From assembly GCA_932521025.1 (NCBI GenBank), contig OW051472.1, forward strand, positions 6,634,001 to 6,698,000: a stretch of DNA of 64,000 nucleotides. Direction: 5' to 3'. Origin of the DNA: Oscheius onirici. Lineage: Eukaryota; Nematoda; Chromadorea; Rhabditida; Rhabditidae. Positions within the stretch are counted from its first letter, which is position 1. Each line of letters begins with the position of its first letter. A program made the position numbers and the translations under genes. Shown piece by piece: positions 25,575 through 37,372 of this stretch. The notes beneath the pieces were generated by a model, which saw only the letters and a list, made by a program, of their open reading frames with translations, was not told the origin of the DNA and did no database searches.

Positions 25575-26038
25575 ACTGATTTACACTCGAGTCCAATTAA
25601 AAGCGACTTTCGATTACAAGTCTCGACAAGTCAAACTCTAACGTGATTAAGTTACCAAGTAGTTAAAAGCGAAAAAACCGACGAGTTTTTTGAAAGTGAA
25701 ATTTGGAAAACGAGACAGACTGTCACGAGTAAAAACAACAGATAATTAAACTGTTTTCAACGCCAAGAATTTCGTCCCGTTATGATTAGTTCAGTGAAAA
25801 GTGTCTTTTGGGTTTTTGGAAACAAGTGTCTCTGTCTTCAGTTTTTTTTTTCCAGACCAGACGCTGTGACAGACATCTTTAATAGTATTGAAGTGTTTCT
25901 TCAAGAGACGTCACAGATTTCCCCACTCGTTTCTACTAAAAAAAAGCAGCGCGCTAACAAGATGATCGTTCTCACCTGCGAGTCCAAATTGAGTTTCTTT
26001 GTCTTGTTCATAGCTTCCATCTCGAGTCTATTGAGGAA

Positions 26039-28056
26039 ATGTTTTCGCTAACCGGTCTAACGTTTGCAATGATTGTGCCATCCACCTGTCTCACAATCAC
26101 ACTCATCTACCTCGTCTTGAAAAAGAGTCCAGCGGGTATGAGTCACTACAAGTATGTCGTCATTTTCACAAGTGTAAGAAGAAGTTGAGTTGCCTTTTCA
26201 TCCTTTTTTAGTTAGCCTTTTACCAGTTTGACTGCATCGACTGCATTCTCCTCTGTCCCACAATAATAGAAGGAGTCGTCGCTTTCGAATTTCACGGCCT
26301 TTTAGGAGTAAAATTTCCTCAATCCGGCAATGCTCTGATGGTCTGTTTATCATTTTCCAGTCCATGAAATTGATCCAGATGATATACGTCGGATCAATTC
26401 TACTAGCTGGGCTCTCCCTGACTTTCAGCTTTATTTGGCGGGAACATGCTCTTCTTCGCTTCAAATGGACTCCATGGAACGTGGTCCTGACCTCTGTGCA
26501 CTATATTGTATGCGCCACAGCTTGCATAGGTCTCTTTCCAATGTTTGGTAGAACCTTCCTAGACGACTCACGCTGCAGGAAATGGCTCAATCAGGTATTG
26601 TTTATGCTGATAGAAACTGAGTGAGCTCAGTAACGTTCATGGGACTTTATTGTAATACAAGTTGTGCTACGCCCCTCCGGGGCTAAATGACTTAGTTTTG
26701 GTCTTTTCAAAACCGATAACAGTTAACAGTTTGCTGTTTGATCGCTCTCCAGATCAATTAATAGATAAGAGTAGCTTAAATACTGTACACGAAGAAAAAA
26801 GACAATCTGCAAGGTCTGAAAGTACAGAGACAGATCTCTCTGCCCCTCTCTGTTCCTTTTTGTCCCTCTGTCCCTCTGTTTCTAATTTCTCGACACTTTC
26901 TCTCTGTCCACCCTTGCATTCTGCCATGCGCTCTGCCCTTCCCGGTTTTCTCGTATCCCTGTCCGTGCTCCTGTTCTCCTCTAGCCCTGTTTTCCAGTTG
27001 TGATATCACCCCGTTGGAGCTAAAGTTATAGTAGAAACCCCCTTGAACGCTTTCCCATATTCCTAACCCGCACTTGATTCTCTACTGCCTGGAAACTTTC
27101 CCCAGTCAAAAATAATCAAAGTCCAATTGCAAATTGACTTGTCTAAGCCTGTTACACTAACTCCTTTCCCCTTAATTGTGCGCACAAATTGCTCCATTTT
27201 GATTGCCAATTAAAGCTTCCGACAGACAGACAGAGACGCGAGAGCATTTTAAAATAGATGTTCAAAAACTCAGTTTTCCACAGCAGACTTCAGACCATGC
27301 CACAAATGTTCATGCCACAAATTGCATCGTAATCATAGCGTAGAGGAAAAGTAGTGTTTGCCTTGTGCCAAACCAACGGAATATCTTTCGATCATTTTTT
27401 CAGCTGTTCGACGATCGACACCAAACTCCTTACGTCGTCAACGCACTATGGTTAGGACAAATGGAAAATGCCCCAGCTTTCAGCGATTTTTGCGTATACT
27501 GCATGTTTCCAACAATGGCATGTATTTCCTTTATTCTCAAAGCAGTTTTTAGGGTATGTTTAACACAGACCATTCACTGATTCGAGCTTTTAGATAAGGA
27601 AAGAAACTAGGCAGCCTAGTCAAAATATGAGTCCGAAGACTATTCAACTTCATAGGATGCTTCTGAAGGCGCTACTCTTTCAGATTTTGGGACCGACGCT
27701 ATTTTTTGTCGTTCCACTGATTATCATTATACTCACGGCCTTCAATAGCTACCTTCATAAGTACTTCGATCCGGTCACAGGCATTTTTTTCAGTTAAAAG
27801 TTCTAAATAGAGAGATTTAGTTATCGCTGTGGTATCCCAAGCTGCTAACATCCTGCTCTCCCTTCCGGCCTTTTTCACTACAGTGCACGTCTTTACAGTA
27901 ATCTATTTTACAACTCCGTACAGAAAAAGCGTAGTCAGTTTCTTCACAAGACGCAGTGAAGCTACAACGCCGGTACTTTTTTGATAAAGATATATTTAAC
28001 ATCAAATTTAGATGATTCTGTCGATGCATATGCACAGTCACGGAATAGCAAAGTGA
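26039..28056 (+). CDS. Srh/Sri-type serpentine chemoreceptor, tandem copy B
   Basis: Exon structure parallels copy A: MFSLTGLTFAMIVPST (TM1), YQFDCIDCILLCP (TM2), GSILLAGLSLTFSFIWRE (TM3), then an intron of about 0.8 kb (26597-27403), an extracellular and TM5 exon (LFDDRHQTPYVVN), NMSPKTIQLHRMLLKALL leading into TM6, and PAFFTTVHVFTVIYFTTPYR (TM7). The intron between the TM6 and TM7 exons (27781-27820) has a GC donor (ACAG then GCATTT). Using it gives exactly the residue spacing of copies A and C, whereas read-through hits a stop. The last exon adds MILSMHMHSHGIAK. It looks intact. Confidence 0.85.
27170..27260. repeat. dispersed repeat core, copy 1 (chemoreceptor B intron)
   Basis: Ordered motifs TGCGCACAAA, GCTCC, CAATTAAAGCTTC, a CAGA-rich run, and GAGCATTTTAAAATAGA. 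The same order occurs at 32735-32845. This is visual similarity only. Confidence 0.4.
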
Positions 28057-28531
28057 GAAATGAATAAAGCTTGATCTCGCCTTATACTTCTATTACTTCT
28101 TGCGTTGTTATCTTGCGGAAAAAGAATAGGACCCTTGGAAAAAGTCAACATAGATGTGTCTGAGAGATAGATGTAAAGACAAAAATGTAAATCTATGCCA
28201 CTAAATGGTATCTGTCTAACAGCGATAACCAGTAACATATGATACATTAAATCTGCCCGTTCTTTTTAAAAATTAGACGAAACAATCTTTCTTACAGCTT
28301 TAAATGTGACGTCAGCTGCAATTTAGTTTATTAACCTTATCAACATAATTTGATTTGAGACTCAACTTTTCCAATTGTTTAACAGACTATATCAATGATT
28401 AATAATAGCGTTCGTTCACCTCTGGCTAAACAATTATCCCCGTTCTAACAAAATCATAGCCGAGTATGTTTCAATACTTCTGTCTGATACGTACTTTTTG
28501 GTGATTCCAGTAGCCTTTTCACACATCCTCC
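28057..28531. other. intergenic between chemoreceptors B and C
   Basis: AT-rich spacer of about 475 bp. Nothing recognised beyond its role as upstream region of copy C. Confidence 0.5.
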
Positions 28532-29865
28532 ATGATATCCTTCGCTGGTCTGACGGTCGCATCATCTATCCCATCTACACTGCTTACAGCTACTCTGATC
28601 TGGATAGTATTGAAGAAGAGTCCGTCAATGATGAGACACTACAAATATGTCATTGTCGTCACCAGCGTAAGATCTTTAATGGCTTCCAAAACTGTTATAG
28701 CTCTCCTTTTACCAATTCGACTTTATCGACAGTCTCCTTCTCTGTCCCACACTTATCAACAGAGCAGTAGCGCTGGAATTCAGTGGCCTTTTTGGTTTTC
28801 TGTTTCCCGGCTCAGGAAATTTATTTATGGTCAGTTTTGACTTGGGGGCAGACACTGAGTACGCAGCCGAAAGCTATAAATGTGTCCTTTTCAGTACATC
28901 TACATTGCCAGTATTTTGCTCGGCGGCCTCTCCTTGATGTTCAGTTTTATTTGGAGAGAGTATGCTCTTCTGGGCTTCCCAAAGACACATCTAGGAGTCG
29001 TTCTGACAGTTATACATCTTGTTGCAGTAGCCGTCTCCTGTGCCGGGCTATTCCCCATGTTCAGTCGAGTCACATTGGATAATTCCAAGTACCAAGGATT
29101 CTTGAATGACGTTAGGCTCTTTTAAATTGAAAAGATAACTGATTTTAGATAAGGGTGCCCTACAATCAAAACTACGCCATTTGGGTTGGAATCAGCATTC
29201 AGCAGTTTGGAGATTTTTGTCTTTACACCTGGTTTGTATCACTAGCGTGCTTTTCCGTAATTCTCAAAGCCATTCTTCGAGTAAGTTTCGTCGCTCATCT
29301 TAGCACCAATTCAGATCCGAAAAGAAATACGAAAGCCTATTCAAAATATGAGCGAAACAACTATTCGTCTCCACAAAATGCTATTAAAGTCACTAATTTG
29401 CCAAATTGTGGCGCCATTCTTACTTTTTGCAATTCCTATGACACTCATGCTTGCAGCAGCGTTCAATACACTTTTTTCGCAAATTTTTGGAGTGGATACA
29501 GGTAGCGTTTCGTCGTTTTTTTTTGTGCTAAAGTTACATTCAGCTATAAACATCAACTCACAAATAGCGGCCATCCTCATCGCAATTCCCTCCTTCTTCT
29601 CAACTGTACATATCTGTACAGTAATATATTTTACCACACCCTACAGAAATTATGTTCGACAGCTTTTTAAAAAGAGCTCAGTCTCGTCATCGGTAAGTTT
29701 ACTTGGTATTTTCTTAATGAAGATCCTATTAAGACCGTTGTCTCCACTCATAAAGTCGGATGTGGAAACATTCCCTCCAAGTAAAGGAGGTCTCTTCGGA
29801 AATACACCTTTAAAAGACCCAATTTTATTGTTCTTGAAGCTTAAAAAAATCGTTTCCAGCTATGA
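28532..29865 (+). CDS. Srh/Sri-type serpentine chemoreceptor, tandem copy C
   Basis: Same architecture as copies A and B: MISFAGLTVASSIPSTLL (TM1), YQFDFIDSLLLCP (TM2), SILLGGLSLMFSFIWREYALL (TM3), VPYNQNYAIWVGISIQQF (extracellular), NMSETTIRLHKMLLKSLI leading into TM6, PSFFSTVHICTVIYFTTPYR (TM7). The 3' end is uncertain: splicing GTAAGT at 29694 to TTTCCAG at 29859 stops almost at once (SSSL), while reading through the donor gives a longer tail ending at 29887. I use the spliced form. A and C share the TM1 start MISF. Confidence 0.86.
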
Positions 29866-30271
29866 TTTCAATGTACTTATTCGATGACAGTGGTGGATCT
29901 AGTGTCCAACTGTATCGTTAACATATCTACTTGCCAGTGAACATAGAGGTCAGTTTTCTATTTGATCAACTCATACATCGTCTTGGAGATCGATTTTTGT
30001 AAATCTCGAATTCAACTGCCCATTTTTCGGTGAAAAAGGAACTCCGTCGTCTGGTGACCGGTGACTCTCCAGTTTCTGTAGTTGAATCTATGCTTCCCAT
30101 ATGTGAAATTGGCATGCAATAAAAATATGGTTTTGTCTGTTTGAAAATTTTTTGTGTACTGTAGTTTTACGGAGACACGTTGAGTAAGTTCGCACTTTGT
30201 CACGAAAATGTTGCTTCCTGCCATGGACATGGGGGGAATTGATTTGTTGCTATCAAACTTTTCCGCTTTCC
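29866..30271. other. intergenic, no gene recognised
   Basis: About 400 bp between chemoreceptor C and the glycosyltransferase. Upstream in-frame Met codons for the latter exist at 30197 and 30208, but they precede the membrane anchor by a cysteine-rich stretch and look less likely as starts. Confidence 0.4.
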
Positions 30272-31495
30272 ATGAGACATGTTCCTGCCTCATTCCTACA
30301 CTTTTCCCTCATGGGGAGCGCTCTGCTCTTCCTCTTACTCGGCCTGAGTTTAGTTCTTGCCCTGCCTGCGGCTCTTGCTGTTTGGAAACCTCAGGTGTCT
30401 ATCAGTCCCGATGTCATTGAACAGAACCATTCGGAGCCTAATCAGACCTTCTGGAAGGAACTGTGCGATTTACCTTCAGAGAAGTAAGTTTTATACTTTA
30501 TAACTACATTTTTTCCTCATATATTCAGAACTAACTACAGTTCTCTCTCTATTCCCACCACTACTGAAATCATCATTCTCATCCCCATAAATTCTCAAAA
30601 AAATGAAAGAAGAGAAGAGATTCGAGAGAGTTGGGCCAATTCAAGAGTTTCCGAGGCAATCAGGGTTCGTTTTTATCTAATCACTAAAAACGGAGCTTTA
30701 CAGTTCGATCTGGTGCGTGTCCTCTTCCTCATCACAGATGACAAAGACTCTCGAAAAGAGGTCAAGGAAGAAATCCTAAAATACGGCGATCTTCTGGTCG
30801 TTGGAGGAGTAGACAATTACAAGAACTTGATCTACAAGGAAATGAGGGCTTTCAAATGGGCCAATCGATTTTATCCCAATGTTACGATAGTAAAGGCGGA
30901 CAGTGATGTGGTGGTGGAAGTGGATAGGGTAAGGATATGGGGAGGAAGGAATGAATCATCTTTTTAGCTTCATGAGAGCGTGGAGAAGCTTGATCTGGAG
31001 AAGAAAATTGCTGCTGGATGGATCTGGCAAGGAGGAGAGCCGAATAGGGATCCGAATCATCGTTGGTGAGAGATTCACAAAAAGACAAAGACAAAACTTG
31101 CAGGTACGTTTCCTACTATTCCCATCCAGGCGTCATACCTCCATTTGTCAATGGTCCCTTCTATCTGCTCTCTCCTCCAGCTCTCTCGGCAATCATCCAA
31201 AAAGCTTCGGATTCTCTGGTCTACGAAGTGGAAGACGGCTTCTTCACTGGTACTGTGAGCCAGGCTGCCGGAGTCCTGTTGATCTACATGGAAGGAGTGA
31301 ACTGGGAAAAGGTTTCCTTATAGTTCTTTCTTTTCCAAAAATATGTTTAAGCCATACAGACAGGACTGTAACGAAGGGAATCCTACCGTAATCGCCTACC
31401 CGATTCACAACCTCAAGTCCGGAGAAATGAAGCAAAAGTTCGAGGAGATGAAGAACATCCAATGCAAGAGATTCTGGGATAAGATTTTCGGTTAA
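30272..31495 (+). CDS. GT31-like (beta-1,3-galactosyltransferase-type) glycosyltransferase
   Basis: Type II Golgi protein. Start MRHVPASF is followed by a single anchor (ALLFLLLGLSLVLALPAAL), a stem with N-glycosylation sites (NHS, NQT), then the catalytic domain: ILIPINSQKNERREEIRESW near 30570, RVLFLITDD near 30715, YKEMRAFKWANRF near 30836, and the metal-binding KADSDVVVEVD near 30895. Later exons give FVNGPFYLLSPPAL and EVEDGFFTGT. The last is the conserved EDV/EDG-type acidic motif of GT31 enzymes, and the (R)ESW and DxD motifs agree. The protein ends CKRFWDKIFG. Donor sugar and acceptor cannot be read from sequence. Phases are consistent through five or more exons. Confidence 0.85.
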
Positions 31496-31817
31496 GCAAT
31501 AACGAATTTCTTGACGGAAATATTGTTTTCTTTTGACAAAGTTCACAAAACCGTAAAGCTAAAAAACAGATGCAGCAGCAGATCTGCTTCAGTGTGAAAA
31601 CGTGGACGCTGCCTTCTTTTTTACACAGAACATCAATCTTCTCTATGCGAGGAGTCAGGGCTTTTAGATAGAGGACTGGTGCTTACCTTGATGCCTGTTA
31701 TCTTTTTGCATAAAGAGCGTCGACTTGAACGGGCTTAGGAAAAAAAGAGTTCCGAGCAGAAGATTCGAAGTCTCTGTTTTACTATCGAAATATCAAGAAA
31801 CAAATAAATCTATTTCA
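31496..31817. other. convergent 3' regions, no gene
   Basis: Between the glycosyltransferase and the convergent chemoreceptor; only 3' untranslated sequence is expected. Confidence 0.5.
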
Positions 31818-33686
31818 TTAGCCTGTCATAACAAAGGCCGAGCTGTTGCCATGAGGTTCATGTCCCAGTCGGAAGTTGAACATTTTCTTTCGGATCTGAA
31901 ACTGCATCTGATTATGAAACTTTTAGAACTTACATCAGGAAAGAGTATCATTAGACACCAAGGATGAATACTGAGACTGAAACAGCTGCCAGCCTCAAGC
32001 AAGCAGCGAAGCCAGTCTGTTGGCATGAGGTCACGTTTCAGAATGTACCAGAAATATTGTTGAGCGAGGAGTATAGTCATGGTGAAGACGGTTCCCAATA
32101 CCATGATGGCGGCAGCCAATGTCATCATTTTGGCCGTTTTCTGGATCGTCTTGTTGTGGGAGAGAACCTTGTCGGCGAAGAGTTTGATCGCTATGACAGA
32201 GTAAGAGAGGTAGATGCAGAAGAAAACGATGAATCCAACAACTATGAGACCAAAAGTGTAGTATTGTGTGACGCGTTTGTCTCTTTGGGCATAAATCACG
32301 TCTGAAGTTGAAATTATTCAGCTAAAGAGAAACAGAGTTTATAACTTGAAGAAAGTAAAACATTTCAAGACTTGTTGAGATTTTGACAAGTTTTCGACAA
32401 CTCATCAAAACCTTTTCAAATGTAACTTTTCACGAAACAAGGTTGGCAACGCCCTTCCAGTGCTAAAGTAGAAATTCATGACTTCGCTCTGTCACGGAGC
32501 CCTAGTCGTGGTTTCCCTTTCATTCCTCCTTTGTTACTCTCCTCCAGTCACTCTCCCTGACCCTCCAAAGAAACTACTGAAATTGTATTGGAACCTGCTC
32601 CCTTTAGTGAGTCTCAGCCCTAGTTCCTCTTCCCCTCTTCCCTTTGTCACTCTGTTCCAGTCCCACAGTCCCAGTAAGTAACTATAAAACTCATAAGAAC
32701 CCTTTGCGCACTTGCTTTTCTTGTCATGACCTGTTTAAAACTAATTTGCGCACAAAGCTCCCCTCCTTATCCTCAATTAGAGCTTCAGGCACACACACAC
32801 ACAAACACACACAGACTTGGGAGCAATTTAAAATAGACCAGACGACTTCGTCGCCTGCCTGCGTCGTAACGCCAACCTTTTCTACCTGATTTATTGTTTT
32901 CTGAAGCTTTCTACTTGCCTCTAACACAGTAGAAGCCAAAGTCTGTAAAACTTCCAAGTTCAAAGTAACTTACTATCTGACAACTCTTGATTTGCTACGA
33001 CGATTCTCGTGGCCATGGACAAACCCACAGACAAACACACAGTGTCAGCCACAGATAATTTCGCTTTTTAGATATTTTAGATGAGAAGAGAAGGAGAGAG
33101 AGAGCTAACTAACTTGTAGTTTTGTCCGTCGGATGGTATGCATACCAGGATAACGGCCATACAGTTGGCATTCGGAGAACCACCATAAATATTGTAACAG
33201 AATAACAGAAGATGCTAGTCACTCCAATGGTCATGAGTCTTTGGTATTGCTCTGGAAGCATGATCGCGATAAAACGATTAAGTGCCGTGAACACGTGCAT
33301 CAAAGTAATGGCGGTAGATAGCTGCGAGTTGCTGATGTCGATGAGATATCCGACTGAAACAAGAAGATTTTCGACTCTCTGTGTATCCTACCAATATTCT
33401 CCCAAAATGGATTGCCTGGAACAATTGTATCCAGAGGAGGGTGTTGAAACGGAACCTCGATCAGCATGTGGAAAACTGAACAGATCAAGGACAGTACAGC
33501 TGAAAGTGTTTTCTTCTTTGTACTGACTCTCGACTCACAAATGTGTCTAACTAGTACATGAAAGCTGGTGTTCAGACTCTTCTTCATCAGTCGCAGCGCT
33601 CGAAAGAGAAGTACGTGCATCGGAATGGATATAAAAACAGCTCCGTTGGCGATAATGGTTACAACTATAGGACCGAAGCTGGACAT
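31818..33686 (-). CDS. serpentine chemoreceptor of Srg/Srv/Srxa-like class
   Basis: Starts MSSFGPIVVTIIANG at 33686. Exons: TM1-loop (33686-33537), VLSLICSVFHMLIEV (TM2), then VGYLIDISNSQLSTAITLMH with FTALNRFIAIMLPEQYQR at the end of TM3, an LNR..P.QY pattern typical of the Srg-superfamily. An intron of about 0.8 kb (about 33113-32301) is followed by a large exon with TM5-TM7 (FGLIVVGFIVFFCIYLSYS, MMTLAAAIMVLGTVFTMTI, SCFSLSIHPWCLMILF). The last exon (about 31895-31818) gives FQIRKKMFNFRLGHEPHG. Distinct from the three Str-superfamily receptors to its left. I cannot assign the exact family. Confidence 0.8.
32735..32845. repeat. dispersed repeat core, copy 2 (chemoreceptor intron)
   Basis: Contains TGCGCACAAA, GCTCCC, CAATTAGAGCTTC, a CACA-rich run and GAGCAATTTAAAATAGA in the same order as 27170-27260. 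It lies in the large intron of the Srg-like receptor. Confidence 0.4.
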
Positions 33687-34069
33687 GTCGCTCGTGGTGG
33701 AAGAAAGGTTGTGGGAGCAAAATGAAGCTGATTGAATCAGGCCGGGGTGAAAAAGCCATTGGTCTTAATTTAAGCAGTAATATTAGATCTACTTCAGAAA
33801 AAAGTGCACGTCTAGATACCGTATAAGGAGATAACCTTTACTCTTCGAGGACCTTTTTCTTGTTTCGTAAGGTTCAGAATCCGTTTATCTGCTCGTAGAA
33901 GAAGTTATTTTCGAGGGCAGAGAAACTGATTGCGAAGAAGGTACAGTCTATCTCACTTCGAGGAAAGTGTCTTCAGCCGGAAGTTATTTTGGGTAGTCAA
34001 GAAACGATGTCAAGAAACGTCGGGAAGAGTCGAAAGGAGTCGAAATACTCTTCCGCTGAAATGTGAACA
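33687..34069. other. intergenic between divergent genes
   Basis: Shared upstream region of the minus-strand receptor and the plus-strand unknown gene. A 9-bp GTCAAGAAA near-repeat at about 33996 and 34010 is the only pattern noticed. Confidence 0.4.
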
Positions 34070-36288
34070 ATGAGCAACGAACCACTATTCGACGGTGACT
34101 TTGAAAGTCAGCTTAACATTGGCGTCTACTGTTCTCAAATTAACGAAGGAAAAAATCAGCCTGAACTTCTGAAGAACCATCCAATTTGCCGGAATGCAAA
34201 AAGGGGTTGGGGAGTATACTTTCCCCTGGCTCGCTTGCTGTTTAGAAAGTCCCGGTCCTACAAAGCTGAAGATGTACTGGTGATGATCAAGACCAATCGG
34301 ATGCTTCCTCTTTCCCAATATGTCAAAAGATCTAACATGGTTCAGCAGATGCAGAGCCTTCAAATTAAAAAAAAAGAAAGTTTGCGAAAATCAACAAAAC
34401 ATTCCCAATTTCTCTTCCCTTTTCTTTTTTTTTCCCGAACAGCTTAAACTTTTCTTGCCAGCGGAGCACTGATACCTCTGAAAAAAGTAGCTGCGCGCCG
34501 TTTACAGTCGCGTTTCTCTCCTACGCTTTTCAGTGTTTTCAAAAAAGATTCGTTTTATTCATTTTAATAAAAAGAAGGCATGCCTCGACCCTATGCTTAT
34601 GGCCCAGCTGACGTTTACGGTATTTTTTCAGTATTTTCTTGACCGTTTTGTTAAATTAGACGCCAAACACAACCAGGGAGCCAAACTCATTCCACACAGA
34701 TGTCCTTACAACTGCTTCGAAAGAGTGAACTATTTTCTTACAGCCTGAAAATAAATTTCAGGTGCAAACAGTGCATAAACGCGTGGCCCAACTGGAGGCT
34801 CAGATCAATGTACTCTTCTCTGCCTTAAAGGAGTTTTTGAAGGTAACTTTTGGCCATGTTTTTAATTTTGATAGAAGGAGTGTGGTTACAGACCTGTAAG
34901 CCTGTTTTCAAAAAATCACAAAATCTCAGCTAAATGATATGACTTTTATATGCTTCTGAAAATGAGCCAGGGCCGTTTTAGATGGCTTTTGGGCGGGTAT
35001 AGCCTGATCCTTTTGAAAAGATCGATACCGTAACCGTTTGTATTCGTGTGGAGATGCTTCGAACAAACCTGTTCATCGAACAAATTCAACTATTGACTGC
35101 GTGCTCTTGGCCGAAATGCAAATGCGTCGGTGGGATATACTACTTTTCACTGCTACTTTTCTTAACAAAAAGAATAACCTGGCAGTGCTAAAACAAGTTA
35201 GCATCTTTGACTAAATATACATTCAATACATTAATAAACATTCTTACAGGAAGATGAACCAGCAGCGCCTGTCCCTCGTCCGACTCTGCCCATCAAGACG
35301 CCAATCCTCGCTCCGAAAGTTCTCAAACGGACAATCATTCTGAACAAAAGATCGGCAGAGAGTAGCCAAATGGCACCGTCCATATTCTCTACGGTCAAGG
35401 ATGAGGATCTAGAGGAACCGACAGAGAAGAGGTTCCGAACTGAGTAAGTATCATGAAAAGTTAAAGGATTATATATCTCTTTTCAGAAGTGTAGAAGACA
35501 GGGCTCCAGTTCTCGAAGACGAAGGAACCTCGGCCTTAGATTTGATGAACGATTATGATGAAGAAGAGAACTTTGATCAGGATCTGGATGCACCGAAATT
35601 GGAAGAGTCTGAGGAATGTGGAACCTCGGCTCTGGCTCTGATGTACGAGGATGAAGTGGATGACGGAGAGGAGGCTCCTCGTCTGGAAATGGCTGAAACT
35701 CCACCTCCGACCTTGGAAAAGATGCCGGAAGAGGGAGACGAGGAGAGTGATGAGGACGAGGAAGTCAAAGAGACCGAATTTGAGCAAGTCTCCTACATCA
35801 CCGAGAGGGACATCAAGAAAGCGTAAGAGTTTGGGAGAAGAATTGTAAAGATCAATTTTCAGATTGATGAAAACCAGTTGGATGGGAAAAGGGGAGCCGA
35901 TGAAGAAGGCTGGCAAGTTCTGGAATCCTTCGGATAAGAAGAAAGTGTTGACTGAGCAGCAGGTTAGTGAACAGAAGACTGACATGCTGGCATACTGACT
36001 GACTGACTGAAATATCAAAACTAATGTCCTGACTTTCAGCTGAACCTCTTCGCTGAACGTGCCCTTCTCCTTACTGACGCTCATTCAGAGATCACAGCCA
36101 CCAAGCCCTACCTGACTCCGAAGATGCTAAAGGAGTCTACCACTCGGCTTTGCAAGCTAGGAATGCTCTTGAAAGTTGGCCCAAAAACTATGAGGAAGGA
36201 GAACATTCACGACTCGAAAGAGTTTGCGCTCGGTTTGGCTCATCGCGGCATCTCACTGGAAGAATACCTGAAGACTCTATCTGAATAA
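34070..36288 (+). CDS. acidic coiled-coil protein of unknown function
   Basis: Supported core: exon about 34632-34724 (YFLDRFVKLDAKHNQG), then VQTVHKRVAQLEAQINVLF (short coiled coil), EDEPAAPVPRPTLPIKTP (35251 on), an acidic exon 35488-35823, and two basic C-terminal exons (KTSWMGKGEPMKKAGKFW; LYLTPKMLKESTTRL region) ending EEYLKTLSE at 36288. Phases agree throughout. The N-terminal part (MSNEPLFDGDFESQLN, 34070-34339) can be joined in phase 0 at ATG|GTTCAG but is less certain. The acidic exon contains a duplicated GTSALDLM / GTSALALM unit within D/E-rich sequence. This suggests a nuclear protein; I recognise no family. AATAAA overlaps the stop codon. Confidence 0.65.
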
Positions 36289-37372
36289 AAATTGCTCTCA
36301 GTTTCGCCAGAGCTGGTTTAGGTGGGAGTCAGCTCACAACCCTCTCTCTCGATGTTTGTTTGACATCTGTGGTAAGGGCGAGCCGGTTGGCGAATCTCTT
36401 CCCTCGTTAGTCGGCCCGTAGCCGGTTTTTGCAGCAAGCTCTAGAGCCGGAGCCTATTTCTCTTTCCCCCACGAATCCTTTCTTAGATTCAATCCCTCTC
36501 TCTCTCTCTCTTCTCCACAATCTGCCCCCGATGAATGGCACGTGGCCAGATGCAGTCATGGACCGGTTCTAAGTCGCAGCCGGTTTGTGAGCCGCGCCCC
36601 GCGCAACCTGCTGGCTGGCTGGAAGAGAACGGGAAACACACAGACTCTCTTTCACATCGATTCTACTTTTATCGTGTTTTCACTGTTTATCCACTGTTTT
36701 GTAGAAATCTGAGTCTTGAATTCCAAAAAACTTGGTCAGACGTTAGTTTCAAAGTATCTCAATTGTTTCCAATCACATCAGTCTCGGTCTTACCTATTCG
36801 GTCAGTTTTCAGTCAGAGAATTTACTAGGATCATCCCAAAGAGCAATTCAAGTACTATTTTAACTACTAGCTTCATATTGTTCGGATTTTTTTAACAGTT
36901 CGTTTTTAGGAATTTTGTTAGCAGCTCGTCTTGACTGTCACCAATGTTGGAAGAGGATTGTCCCGACAAATTGTCATACTCAAATCAAATGAAAATAATC
37001 GAAAAAAAAACTCAGCTCAAAGACCAAACCTTCTGATTCTATTCTTTTCACCCGCTTTGGCGAACTCTTACGACTCAGAGTATCATACACTTTTTGAAAC
37101 ATTTTGAACTCTCAGTCATCCACTTTTTTGGCAGAAACTTTGTATTCTTCCATTCAAACAATTTGTAACAACAAACAGCAACCTTTGGAAAGTATCAGAC
37201 TTACGACTTACAATAAATTAGCCTATACACTTTGTAGAATGTTTATGGGACGCATAGTTTTCAATTCATAGCTTAGTTTTTCATGGATACCTAACAGACA
37301 GTATCGCCGGCTTTAGATACATTCCACGAACTTGAAAAAAGTCAATACACGTCTATTTTCAGTTCATTTAAA
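36289..37372. other. intergenic with a CT microsatellite
   Basis: About 1.1 kb. A (TC)n tract lies at about 36490-36512. No conserved open frame is seen. Confidence 0.5.

Larger units (their letters stand above)
24870..26038. other. intergenic with an inverted-repeat element
   Basis: Between chemoreceptor copies A and B. Apart from the fold-back element at 25324-25574, no feature is supported; short open frames such as 25782-26051 lack any hallmark. Confidence 0.5.

Noticed and set aside
26662..27003. Open frame in the chemoreceptor B intron with repeated LCPSL-like residues
   Set aside because: It arises from TCTCTGTCC-type simple repeats, lies within an intron, and has no independent gene signals.
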